A DNA stretch of 64,000 nt, taken from contig NZXG01000038.1 in NCBI GenBank assembly GCA_002701845.1, positions 276,023 to 340,022 on the forward strand. The letters are read 5' to 3'. Source of the stretch: Pseudomonadales bacterium. Its GTDB lineage: Bacteria > Pseudomonadota > Gammaproteobacteria > Pseudomonadales > Ketobacteraceae. Position numbers and translations under genes: made by a program. Shown here one piece after another: positions 37,799 to 47,850 of the stretch (positions are counted from its first letter, which is position 1; each line of letters begins with the position of its first letter). Below the pieces are notes generated by a model, which worked only from the letters and a program-made list of their open reading frames with translations, was not told the origin of the DNA and made no database searches.

Positions 37799-39835
37799 AT
37801 GAATACCATTATCAGGCTTTTCACCATCCCTTTGATTTTCTTGATATCCGGCATGACCTATGGGCTGGAAACCCGAACCGGGCTGCAATTCAGCACCCAG
37901 GATCAACCGCTGTACCGGGGGCGGGATCTGCAGGAACAGGCCATTCAATTCCATCTGCTGGACGAGCACATCCCCGAGACTACCCGGGGCCAGATCCGCC
38001 GCCTGCCCGAAGAGCTGCCGGTTCACACCCTGCAGGCCATCTGGGAACGGGCCCTGGCCACCTGCCAGAGTTATGAATACACCCTGAAAGTGGAGAATAT
38101 TACCCTGTTCAGGCGTTCCCCCACGGAGGCGGAATGCATCGCCGGGGAAATCCGGCAACCGTACTGCGTGGCACCACCCAAACTGGGTTGGTCCGGCTGC
38201 CTGGATGCCTTTGGCAATCGCAAAACCTGGGTGCGAAGCGTGGGAGCCGGCATCGGGCCCAAACCCACGCAACCGGCCACCCGGGACTACGACCTGGGGA
38301 TGGAACTGCGCTACTCCATGGATCTGGAGCTGGGAATCGAAGGGCATTTCCGGGTGGACCCCGGCTCGGTGGCCGTGTCATTGGCCGGCGCCGCGGGTAT
38401 CAATACGGATGTGACAGCCGCGGCCGAGGGAGAGGTCTTCCGCATCCAGACCTGGTTCAGCAATGACGACAGCCAATATCGTTTGAGCTCCACCGCACCC
38501 AATGTGGATTTCGCCATCGGCAGCTTTATCCATGCCCAGGCCGACGTCCGCACCGAATACGCCAGCGTGAATTTCAACACCGGCGAACAGGAGCGCGGCT
38601 CGGAAGTGATTTATACAGCGGACTCCCGTAATACCACCGTGGGTAACGCCACTGTGGATGGCGTGGTGCGCTTTGCCGACAGCGAGTGGCTGGGGCTGAA
38701 CTTTTCCCCAGCCGGGGTGGATATCCGGCTGAAAGAGGAAACTCTGCCTTTGTTTACCGGAGGCCTCTACCGTACTGACCTGGTGGTGCCCGGCATCCGC
38801 CCGGTGGCCGGCGTTCCCGCCTTTTCCTTTGCCGATCTGGCGGTGCTGACGCCGGACATGGATACCCCGGTGGCGTTTGGCTTTGATTGCGGTGATTGCT
38901 TTCCCCTGCGGGAACAGGTGGACGTGGATGAGCGCATTAAAAACACCATTCCAACCGGCACCCGGCAACTGCTGGCCGGTGCCCATGACGGCAGTGACTG
39001 GGCCCTGCCCTTTACCAACGATGGTATCCACGACTCCGATTTCTTTCGCCTGGATTTCGATATGGATGTCATGTCGTTGGTATGGGGGGTACCTCTGGGT
39101 GTGATCTGGGAAGGACCGAAACTGCCCAACAAGGCCAAAATTCTGGGACCGGTGGCGGCGGTGGAGCTGAACGCGGTGGATGTGGATGTGGCCAGCTTCT
39201 GGAGCATTGATCAGGAATTGAGTTTCACTCCCGAACTGGCGGTGATTCTGCAATTTACGCCGGCGGTGGCCGTGCGCACAGCAACCGAAGCGGAATTCAG
39301 CATTCGTGACAGCGTAACCATCAGCGCGGGAGAGTCGGTGGAAATCGTGCAACCCGCCGGCGGGGTCGCCATCAATCCCGTGTACACCCTGACCAACAAT
39401 CAGTTCAGCAACCGCACCCAATTGAATGTGTCCTTCGCCATTCAGGAAAGTCTGTTGCAGATGCGGGTGTACGGTCTGATTCCCAGCCTGTTGGGTGGGG
39501 GCCTGGGTATGCCCACTAACTTTGTCGCTTTCCAACTGACACCACAGCTGGCCGACCCGGTGAGCATTTTTACCACGGATGACGCCCCTGCCCCGCTGGG
39601 TGGCTTTGCAGATCTGGAGGGCGATGGTTTGTTTGTGGGCGTTAGCGAGGCTGATAGCCGGGTTATCGCACGCGACAGTGCCGGCAGTGGCGACGGCGAC
39701 GGTGGCTCATCCGGTGGTGGCGGTGGCGGTTCGTTGCCCTGGTACGGCCTGTTATTGTGGCTGGGAGTGCTAAGCTTGCAGCGGTATCTGCCTGGCACTC
39801 TCCGCTGCCGACGCCAGCAGAACCCGGCCAGATAA
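37799..39835 (+). CDS. Secreted protein with GlyGly-CTERM-like sorting tail
   Basis: 678 aa from ATG 37799 with a signal peptide (cleavage near TYGLE). There is a large beta-rich middle with few Cys except CxxC (FDCGDCFPL) and an early group (CQSYEY, ECIAG, PYCV, GCLD). The C-terminus is a Gly/Ser run, a hydrophobic helix beginning LPWYGLLLWLG, then basic residues. This tripartite tail is like GlyGly-CTERM, which is cut by rhombosortase with export by type II secretion. The function of the body is unknown. It is divergent from the LuxR-hydrolase fusion, with 106 bases between. Confidence 0.72.
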   Translation: MNTIIRLFTIPLIFLISGMTYGLETRTGLQFSTQDQPLYRGRDLQEQAIQFHLLDEHIPETTRGQIRRLPEELPVHTLQAIWERALATCQSYEYTLKVENITLFRRSPTEAECIAGEIRQPYCVAPPKLGWSGCLDAFGNRKTWVRSVGAGIGPKPTQPATRDYDLGMELRYSMDLELGIEGHFRVDPGSVAVSLAGAAGINTDVTAAAEGEVFRIQTWFSNDDSQYRLSSTAPNVDFAIGSFIHAQADVRTEYASVNFNTGEQERGSEVIYTADSRNTTVGNATVDGVVRFADSEWLGLNFSPAGVDIRLKEETLPLFTGGLYRTDLVVPGIRPVAGVPAFSFADLAVLTPDMDTPVAFGFDCGDCFPLREQVDVDERIKNTIPTGTRQLLAGAHDGSDWALPFTNDGIHDSDFFRLDFDMDVMSLVWGVPLGVIWEGPKLPNKAKILGPVAAVELNAVDVDVASFWSIDQELSFTPELAVILQFTPAVAVRTATEAEFSIRDSVTISAGESVEIVQPAGGVAINPVYTLTNNQFSNRTQLNVSFAIQESLLQMRVYGLIPSLLGGGLGMPTNFVAFQLTPQLADPVSIFTTDDAPAPLGGFADLEGDGLFVGVSEADSRVIARDSAGSGDGDGGSSGGGGGGSLPWYGLLLWLGVLSLQRYLPGTLRCRRQQNPAR

Positions 39836-39856
39836 AATCATCGCGCAGACAGCAAA

Positions 39857-39880
39857 AACCCGCGCCCGAAGGCGCGGGTT
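39857..39880 (-). terminator. Intrinsic terminator of katG
   Basis: A perfect 10-bp stem, AACCCGCGCC / GGCGCGGGTT with a CGAA/TTCG loop. Read leftward it is followed by TTTTT (plus-strand AAAAA at 39854-39858), as expected for the end of the katG transcript. It also lies just past the opposing gene's stop and may serve both. Confidence 0.88.
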
Positions 39881-39922
39881 GCATTACAGCAATGCGGGAT
39901 TCAATAACCCGCTTTTCCCATC

Positions 39923-42388
<2,466 letters not shown>

Positions 42389-42802
42389 TTAATCGATGGG
42401 CTTGCCGCGTAATGCTTTTATTTTACCGCGATGGCTCTTGCGATCCATCCGTTTTTGCTGGGAGGCCCGGCTGGCCCTGGTCGGGCGGCGGGATTTACGC
42501 ACCGCTGTGGCCTGGCGGATCAGGTCAATCAACCGCTCAATGGCATCGGCCCGGTTCTTTTCCTGGGTGCGGAAATTCTGGGCTTTGATCACCACGATAC
42601 CATCCTTGGTGATGCGCTGGTCGGAACAGGACAGCAACCTGGCTTTATCCGCGTCGGACAATGAGGAGGCCGCAATATCGAATCTCAGGTGAATGGCGGA
42701 TGACACTTTATTGACATTCTGCCCGCCTGAGCCTTGAGCGCGGATGGCGGTGAACTCTATCTCATCCTCGGGGATGAAAATGGTCTCGGATACTTTGATC
42801 AT
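42389..42802 (-). CDS. arfB: Alternative ribosome-rescue factor ArfB
   Basis: 137 aa. It resembles the catalytic domain of release factors: the GGQ loop (G26, G27, Q28) in AQGSGGQNVNKV. It ends in a basic tail (KKRMDRKSHRGKIKALRGK...) that enters the empty mRNA channel of stalled ribosomes. It hydrolyses peptidyl-tRNA on non-stop complexes without tmRNA. Full length, single gene. Confidence 0.93.
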   Translation of the reverse strand: MIKVSETIFIPEDEIEFTAIRAQGSGGQNVNKVSSAIHLRFDIAASSLSDADKARLLSCSDQRITKDGIVVIKAQNFRTQEKNRADAIERLIDLIRQATAVRKSRRPTRASRASQQKRMDRKSHRGKIKALRGKPID

Positions 42803-42951
42803 AATATTGGATCATATCACAACGACGTAAGGCACGTGACCGTGGCCGGAATTGAATGGTAACGACGCCACAACATGCGCTAACATTCTATGGGAAAAGC
42901 GTGTCATCAATGGCCTTATTCATTAATAATCAGAAGAAAATGGAATTCATT

Positions 42952-43107
42952 ATGCCAATCAAAAAACTGTTACTGACCGGATTCATTGCCGCTGCCACCC
43001 TGTTACTGAGCGGATGTCCACTCTCTGTAAATTGTCGCGAACAGCCACCTACCCTGGGGACGATTGATTTTTGCTGGAACGATGAACCGATTTTCGGTTC
43101 CGATTGA
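42952..43107 (+). CDS. Small predicted lipoprotein
   Basis: 51 aa from ATG 42952. A basic start and hydrophobic stretch end in the lipobox LLSGC, leaving about 31 mature residues with two further Cys (VNCRE, DFCWN). No family is recognised. The frame is open upstream to 42856, but the signal sequence sets the start here. Divergent from arfB. Confidence 0.6.
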   Translation: MPIKKLLLTGFIAAATLLLSGCPLSVNCREQPPTLGTIDFCWNDEPIFGSD

Positions 43108-43172
43108 AAGCCGTCTGCTGCTGATGCCCCTGGGCCCGCCGAACCGGTGGGCCGCCTGCGGTGTAATACTTG

Positions 43173-43748
43173 TTACCCGGACACCCCGGTACTGGCACTG
43201 ATAATCGGGGTGACTACGGTGCGCTCCAGAATTTCCGCCACATGCTCCACGGTAAACGGCTCCGGCTCGCTCAACCACCAGGTAATAAGCTCCAGGGTGC
43301 TGCTCACCAGCAACCGCACCCCCAACCGCGACGGTAACCAGGCACCGGGATCACCCTGCACAGCCTCCACTTGCCTGGCCTGGCGCAAAAACTGCTCCCG
43401 CACCGCGCTGGCAGCGCCCCCGGTCAACAGGGGTACCCACAAACTGCGGTGTTGATCCACATAACTCAGTAGCGTGATGGCCGCAGAGTGCGCGCCTTCC
43501 TCCATGACGGGTACGGATAAACGGAACAACTCAGTGATCTGCTCATTGGCTATATCACTCAGTGCGGCCTCTTTGCTGGGATAATGGCGAAAAAAAGTGG
43601 CGTAACCCACGCCGGCGCGGGCAACGATGTCGCGTACTGAAATCTGTTCCAGTGGCTGCTCCTGCAGCAGCTCGATAAGGGCGTTCCGCAGGGCCTTACG
43701 GGAGCGTAAGGCCCGGGGATCCGGGTTTTCGGCAAAAGGTTCCTGCAT
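43173..43748 (-). CDS. TetR-family transcriptional regulator
   Basis: 191 aa from ATG 43748. The N-terminal helix-turn-helix reads ISVRDIVARAGVGYATFFRHYPSKEAAL, a standard TetR motif, and the C-terminal ligand domain is diverged. It is last gene of the leftward seven-gene unit starting at 47547, with a 47-base gap to the gene before it. By position it may control that unit through the inverted repeat at 47648-47670. Confidence 0.85.
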   Translation of the reverse strand: MQEPFAENPDPRALRSRKALRNALIELLQEQPLEQISVRDIVARAGVGYATFFRHYPSKEAALSDIANEQITELFRLSVPVMEEGAHSAAITLLSYVDQHRSLWVPLLTGGAASAVREQFLRQARQVEAVQGDPGAWLPSRLGVRLLVSSTLELITWWLSEPEPFTVEHVAEILERTVVTPIISASTGVSG

Positions 43749-43795
43749 AATACCTGCTGCATCTATGGCGGGCTGCCCCAAGACAGCCCGGGTCG

Positions 43796-44179
43796 TTACT
43801 GGTTTTCCCGGGCTCGCCTCGCCTCCACCCGCCGTACCAGCTCCCGATATTCAATGGCCTGATACTGGGGCCGTGGCTGTACCCCCCATTCATCCCGGGC
43901 TGTGGTCTGACCCGCGCCTTCTGCGGGACCAAACAGCGGGTAGGGATAGATGCATTCGCGGGATTCGTCTGAGAAGCGAATCCGCTCAAACTCAGTGCAG
44001 ATTTCCTGCAGCGAGAGCGTTGGCCAACCGTACCAGACCGCCAGCAGCGGAAAGGTAAAAGCCCCCTCCAATACCAGCGCACATAAGCACACTATTAAAC
44101 CACGCCTTAGCCATTTATGCATATTGGCGAACGCCGGCGTGGTCCCCAGTGGCAGTTCATCGGACTGAGATTCGTTCAT
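43796..44179 (-). CDS. Single-helix membrane protein of unknown function
   Basis: 127 aa. One membrane helix (about 26-48) precedes a roughly 80-residue domain with Cys at EICTEF and [12 protein letters not shown], probably periplasmic. Rich in Arg/Glu near the C-terminus. No family recognised. It starts 18 bases after the six-helix protein and precedes tetR, so it belongs to the NorD/NorQ-like unit. Confidence 0.7.
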   Translation of the reverse strand: MNESQSDELPLGTTPAFANMHKWLRRGLIVCLCALVLEGAFTFPLLAVWYGWPTLSLQEICTEFERIRFSDESRECIYPYPLFGPAEGAGQTTARDEWGVQPRPQYQAIEYRELVRRVEARRARENQ

Positions 44180-44197
44180 AATAGGGGTCCTTGTCCG

Positions 44198-44896
44198 TTA
44201 GTCAGAAAAAATTTCGCGATTGACAGAGTGCAGATAAGGCAGGGCCAGAAACGGCGTGATATAAAAAATATCGTACAGCCACCAGCCAATGACCGGGAAT
44301 ACCACGCCGGTATAACGTACGTCCGCATACAGGGTCATATTGGCGATATAGCCGGCCCAGGCCACCACACCAAACCAGCAGGTGACGATCAGCCACTGGT
44401 GCCCCCAGCGCTTCATCTGCAGAAAACCGATGGCGGCGGCGATGCGCATACTGAACACGATGGGCAACAGGGCGATTTCCCAGGATTTCTCTCCTGGCGC
44501 GGTAGCACCCCCGATCCAAAGCTCGTTGTAATGCCAGAAATAACCGGCATCGAACATATTGCCCCAGGCCATTAAAAACACCCGCGCCAGCAAGGTGTGA
44601 TGAGCCACCAGATCCAGGGCCCAACCAATGGTGTTAAGCGCAGCGTCCACCGCCACCAGATAACCGATCAAAGTTACGATCACCGGCCGCATGGTCAGGC
44701 CTGATCGTTCCGCCCGGATCTGCAGCCATAACCCCCGCAGAAAAAGTGGTAACCCAAAGATTCCGAACACTGCAGTGCCCAGCAGCAAAGCCCCGGACAT
44801 CATCCATTTGTCCGCCTGCCACTGCGCCTGCCGGCTTTGCCGGTGGTGCTCATCCAGATTGCCGGTGCCGCCCAGCGCTAGAGTATTGCTCGACAT
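44198..44896 (-). CDS. Six-helix integral membrane protein of unknown function
   Basis: 232 aa with about six membrane helices (near 31-58, 71-97, 102-118, 141-160, 167-190, 197-222). Polar residues sit inside or beside helices: D84, D95, H99-H100, D116, H122, E125, D209. Such residues could bind metal, which would fit the neighbouring NorQ/NorD-type activation pair, but this is inference. It does not match PmoA, PmoC or NorB patterns that I know. It starts 12 bases after the 44-aa peptide gene. Confidence 0.72.
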   Translation of the reverse strand: MSSNTLALGGTGNLDEHHRQSRQAQWQADKWMMSGALLLGTAVFGIFGLPLFLRGLWLQIRAERSGLTMRPVIVTLIGYLVAVDAALNTIGWALDLVAHHTLLARVFLMAWGNMFDAGYFWHYNELWIGGATAPGEKSWEIALLPIVFSMRIAAAIGFLQMKRWGHQWLIVTCWFGVVAWAGYIANMTLYADVRYTGVVFPVIGWWLYDIFYITPFLALPYLHSVNREIFSD

Positions 44897-44908
44897 AGTG
44901 ACGCCCCC

Positions 44909-45043
44909 TTACCAGTCACGCTGGGAATACATATAAAGCTGAATACAGAACATCATCAGCAGATAGCCATAGCAAACCAGTTGCAGCGCAATCAGTGCTT
45001 TCTTTCGGCGTCGATCATGTTCACTGATGGATGGTGGTTTCAT
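44909..45043 (-). CDS. 44-aa membrane peptide in the NorD/NorQ-like unit
   Basis: ATG 45043 with a GGAGAA site; stop TAA at 44909-44911. A basic N-terminus (DRRRKK) is followed by one hydrophobic helix (about 17-38) and SQRDW. It has tight spacing to both neighbours (19 and 12 bases) and the same orientation. Too short for automatic callers, but well supported by ribosome site and context. Function unknown, possibly a small subunit of the six-helix protein. Confidence 0.7.
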   Translation of the reverse strand: MKPPSISEHDRRRKKALIALQLVCYGYLLMMFCIQLYMYSQRDW

Positions 45044-45062
45044 GGGGTTCTCCTTTTCCTTT

Positions 45063-45881
45063 TTAGTTATTGGTAGTCAGGCTGGCCACCGCCAGTTCCC
45101 GCAGTGCTTCGCTGACAGCGCCGTCGGTACTCAGCGGTGCCAGCATACAAACCTCGGCGGCCTCCAGTTCCGACGCCCCCGCTGCCACCAACCGGGCAGC
45201 GGTTACCAGCACCCGGGTGGAAGGAGGCTCAAAATGGAAAGCGTGATCGGCGCTGCGAATACTGTTGGCGCACTGCACCAAGCGCCCGGCTACCGCGGTG
45301 TCGACCCCGGATTCCATGACGATGACCTCGACCTCCTGCGCCGCCGGCAGGTAATCCAGAGCCAGGGTGACAAAACGCTGGCGGAAAGAGGGCTTCAGTT
45401 CCTTCAGGGAACTGCGGTAGGCCGGATTATAAGAGCACACCAGCATAAATGAGTCCGGCGCCTGCACCACCTCGCCGGAACGATCCAGGTACAGGGTGCG
45501 CCGGTGATCGGTGAGGGAGTGCAACACCGCCAACGAATCATGGCGGGCCTCCACCACCTCATCCAGATAACAGATCGCGCCCTGTTTTACCGCCCGGGTA
45601 AGGGGGCCGTCATTCCATACCACATCACCACCGGCCACCAGAAACCGGCCCACCAGATCGGAGCTGGTCAAGTCATCGTGGCAACTGATGGTGATCACCG
45701 GTCGAGATAACTGGTCGCCCATATGCTCCACCAGGCGGGTTTTGCCGCAGCCGGTGGGGCCGGTTAGCATCAGCGGCAGGCGCTGTTCGAAGGCATGACG
45801 AAACAGGCGCTGCTCGTTTTCAGTGGCTACATACGTGACCGGCGCTGTGGTACTCGCCGGTTCCCTTTGCAGTCTGCTCAT
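45063..45881 (-). CDS. MoxR-class AAA+ ATPase of the NorQ/CbbQ/NirQ type
   Basis: 272 aa. Walker A is GPTGCGKTR (41-49), Walker B ICYLDEVVEAR (about 100-110) and sensor 1 VCSYNPAY. NorQ/CbbQ ATPases act with a VWA partner (NorD/CbbO) to insert metal into or remodel a client enzyme such as nitric oxide reductase or RuBisCO. Neither client is present here, so the target is probably the six-helix membrane protein downstream. It lies 44 bases after norD-like. Confidence 0.88.
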   Translation of the reverse strand: MSRLQREPASTTAPVTYVATENEQRLFRHAFEQRLPLMLTGPTGCGKTRLVEHMGDQLSRPVITISCHDDLTSSDLVGRFLVAGGDVVWNDGPLTRAVKQGAICYLDEVVEARHDSLAVLHSLTDHRRTLYLDRSGEVVQAPDSFMLVCSYNPAYRSSLKELKPSFRQRFVTLALDYLPAAQEVEVIVMESGVDTAVAGRLVQCANSIRSADHAFHFEPPSTRVLVTAARLVAAGASELEAAEVCMLAPLSTDGAVSEALRELAVASLTTNN

Positions 45882-45925
45882 AAGTTCTGTTTTCCAGTTG
45901 ATTCCGCTTTATGATGATTATGGTT

Positions 45926-47443
45926 TTATGCTGCCGTCAGCTCCCGATGTACCGACGCCAATACCCGGGGCAGCTCGTCCAGCCGGTGGATCCGGGTGGA
46001 GCGACGGGGACCAAACACATCCGGCAGTGGATCCACCCGGGCCGGGCCCACGCCGATGTAATACAACAGCACCCCCACCGCCTCTGCCTCTGCCACGGCG
46101 TGCGCTACATCCGCCCAGGCATAATGCCCTTCGTAACCCTCATCGGACATCAGCCCATCCCCGAGAATGATCATTAACCGGCGCTCCGACGCCTGTTCCA
46201 GCAAACGGCTGGTCAGGTGCCGTAAAGGTGCCCCCAACCGGGTGTAACCACCGGCGCTGAGTCCAAGATGACTGGGCGTTACCGTATAGCGATCACGAAA
46301 GTCCTTAAGACACACCACCTCTACCCGATGGCGGGTATGGCCACTGAATACGAATAGACCGTGCCGCTCCCGGGCCAGGGTCATGGCCCTGGACAGAGCA
46401 TCGGCACAGGCCAGCTCCAGTTTGAATATCTGGCCCTGATGTTTACCAAGCGAGGCACTGCCATCCAGCAGAATCGCCGTGCTGACATCCCGCACCGCCG
46501 GCTGCAGATCGCGAAACACCCGTGGCTCCGCGGCATGACCCGACAAGGTATCCAGGTAATGTTCCAGATAACGGTCCACGTCCAGATCCGAGCCGTCTTC
46601 CAGTCGGTTGCGCAGCGTACGGTAGGTGTGAGCTTCGAACCAGCGCCGCAAGTCCACCGCCGGCGCCTGCTCCGAACGGGCAGAGCGGGGATGGCGCCGT
46701 TCCAAAACCGCCACATGGTTGGGCAGAAACCGTTGCGTCCAGTAGTTCCATTCCGGATAAGGGATGCCGGCACGCTGCTCGGCGCCAAGCGGAAGCTCAT
46801 CCTCTTCCGGGCGGCTGGGTGGCGGCAGGTTGGGGTTCTGTACCCCGCCATCGCCACCTACGGGAATGGTGAATCGGCCCCGCGACATTCGTTGCCGCGA
46901 AGCCCAGGGCATACGCCCATACCAACGCCGCATGGCTGCCAGCAAACCGGGCTGTGGCATGGTGACCGGTAACTTTCCCAACAGTGGATAAAAGGGAATG
47001 GCACCGGGGCGCGCCGCCAGGGTCAGTGCCTGACTGATCATGGCGTGCCCCGTTAGATGTTCATCCAACAATGGCACATTGCCCAGCTGACGGCGGCATT
47101 CAGCAGCCAGTCCAGGCCAGCGGGCCAATGCCCAACTCAGGGCCGCACCGCCTTCCACAATCAGTAGTGCACGCTGCTGTCGCGGTGCCAGTTCCGCCAG
47201 TGCAAAACCGGCCAGCCGGTCTTTGGAAGGAGCGCACTGCAGCGCCAGACCACAACTGAAGGTTCGCTGAGTCCAATCCGGTGCCGGCGCCGGAAACGGA
47301 ACCTGTACTCGCCGCAGCCCCGGACTCAAAGCAAAGCAACGCTGCTCCCCGGACATGAGCCGCACCCCTTCCCGACGCCCCTCGGAAAAAGCAACAGCCA
47401 GCAGCGCGAAACAACGCTCGGCCTGCAGAGCATGATCCACCAT
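45926..47443 (-). CDS. NorD/CbbO-like von Willebrand factor A domain protein
   Basis: 505 aa from ATG 47443. The C-terminal VWA domain has the MIDAS motif D327-G-S-A-S, a later TRLGAPLRH with the MIDAS Thr, and ILGDGLMSDEGYEGHYAWADV, which resembles the matching NorD segment. The N-terminal 300 residues are unassigned. It is partner of the AAA+ ATPase. The start lies 5 bases after the stop of the 32-aa peptide gene with no clear ribosome site, so translation is probably coupled. The longer frame to 47545 overlaps that peptide gene in another frame and is rejected. Confidence 0.85.
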   Translation of the reverse strand: MVDHALQAERCFALLAVAFSEGRREGVRLMSGEQRCFALSPGLRRVQVPFPAPAPDWTQRTFSCGLALQCAPSKDRLAGFALAELAPRQQRALLIVEGGAALSWALARWPGLAAECRRQLGNVPLLDEHLTGHAMISQALTLAARPGAIPFYPLLGKLPVTMPQPGLLAAMRRWYGRMPWASRQRMSRGRFTIPVGGDGGVQNPNLPPPSRPEEDELPLGAEQRAGIPYPEWNYWTQRFLPNHVAVLERRHPRSARSEQAPAVDLRRWFEAHTYRTLRNRLEDGSDLDVDRYLEHYLDTLSGHAAEPRVFRDLQPAVRDVSTAILLDGSASLGKHQGQIFKLELACADALSRAMTLARERHGLFVFSGHTRHRVEVVCLKDFRDRYTVTPSHLGLSAGGYTRLGAPLRHLTSRLLEQASERRLMIILGDGLMSDEGYEGHYAWADVAHAVAEAEAVGVLLYYIGVGPARVDPLPDVFGPRRSTRIHRLDELPRVLASVHRELTAA

Positions 47444-47448
47444 CAGGA

Positions 47449-47547
47449 TTAAAACGTACCGATGGAATCCATCAACCAGTACCAGAACGCAATGATCAAC
47501 ACCACGCCGCCAAACGCCACGAACAGACGCAACAGATCGACCCACAT
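47449..47547 (-). CDS. 32-aa membrane peptide leading the NorD/NorQ-like unit
   Basis: ATG 47547 preceded by AGAGGAAC; stop TAA at 47449-47451. The product is one hydrophobic helix (about 8-26) flanked by a short polar start (MWVDLLR) and end (DSIGTF). The strong ribosome site and 5-base gap to the norD-like ATG support a real coding leader peptide that couples translation. No family recognised. Confidence 0.65.
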   Translation of the reverse strand: MWVDLLRLFVAFGGVVLIIAFWYWLMDSIGTF

Positions 47548-47850
47548 GAGTTGTTCCTCTTTATTGTTATGTTTTTGTTTATTGTTGTTTTCAGATCCGT
47601 GGATATTTTTTCAATTTTCGGCCAGCACTCTATGGATAGGCCAACATCTATGATACACACTATATCATAGATAACAAGCCAAATCTGATCGCGATTGGCC
47701 CGGGATTGGACATTCTGAACGCGATGATTAACATGAAGTACTCACTTTGACTGCGTTTCGCATAGCGGACTCTTCCCAAACGCAATCCGGGAGAGGTGAA
47801 ACGGTCCGGTTTCGCCGCGCAGCAACAGCAACGTCAAAACAGGAGTCGTC
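47548..47850. other. Divergent control region between the NorD/NorQ-like unit and glgB
   Basis: 303 bases, AT-rich on the left side. The inverted repeat 47648-47670 is the only structured element. No gene seen; a minus-strand frame across the right part looks like chance. Confidence 0.6.
47648..47670. promoter_or_regulatory. Inverted repeat, candidate operator
   Basis: CTATGATA and TATCATAG are perfect 8-bp arms separated by 7 bases. It lies 100 bases upstream of the 32-aa peptide gene. The arm spacing suits a TetR or similar dimer. It does not match the FNR/Dnr (TTGAT-N4-ATCAA) pattern. Confidence 0.7.

Noticed and set aside
38378..39535. 385-codon minus-strand frame in the GlyGly-CTERM gene
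   Set aside because: His-rich shadow; the sense frame has signal peptide and sorting tail.
44198..44896. Idea that the six-helix protein is a PmoA/PmoC or NorB relative
   Set aside because: The conserved His/Asp patterns of those families that I know are not visible; left as unknown.
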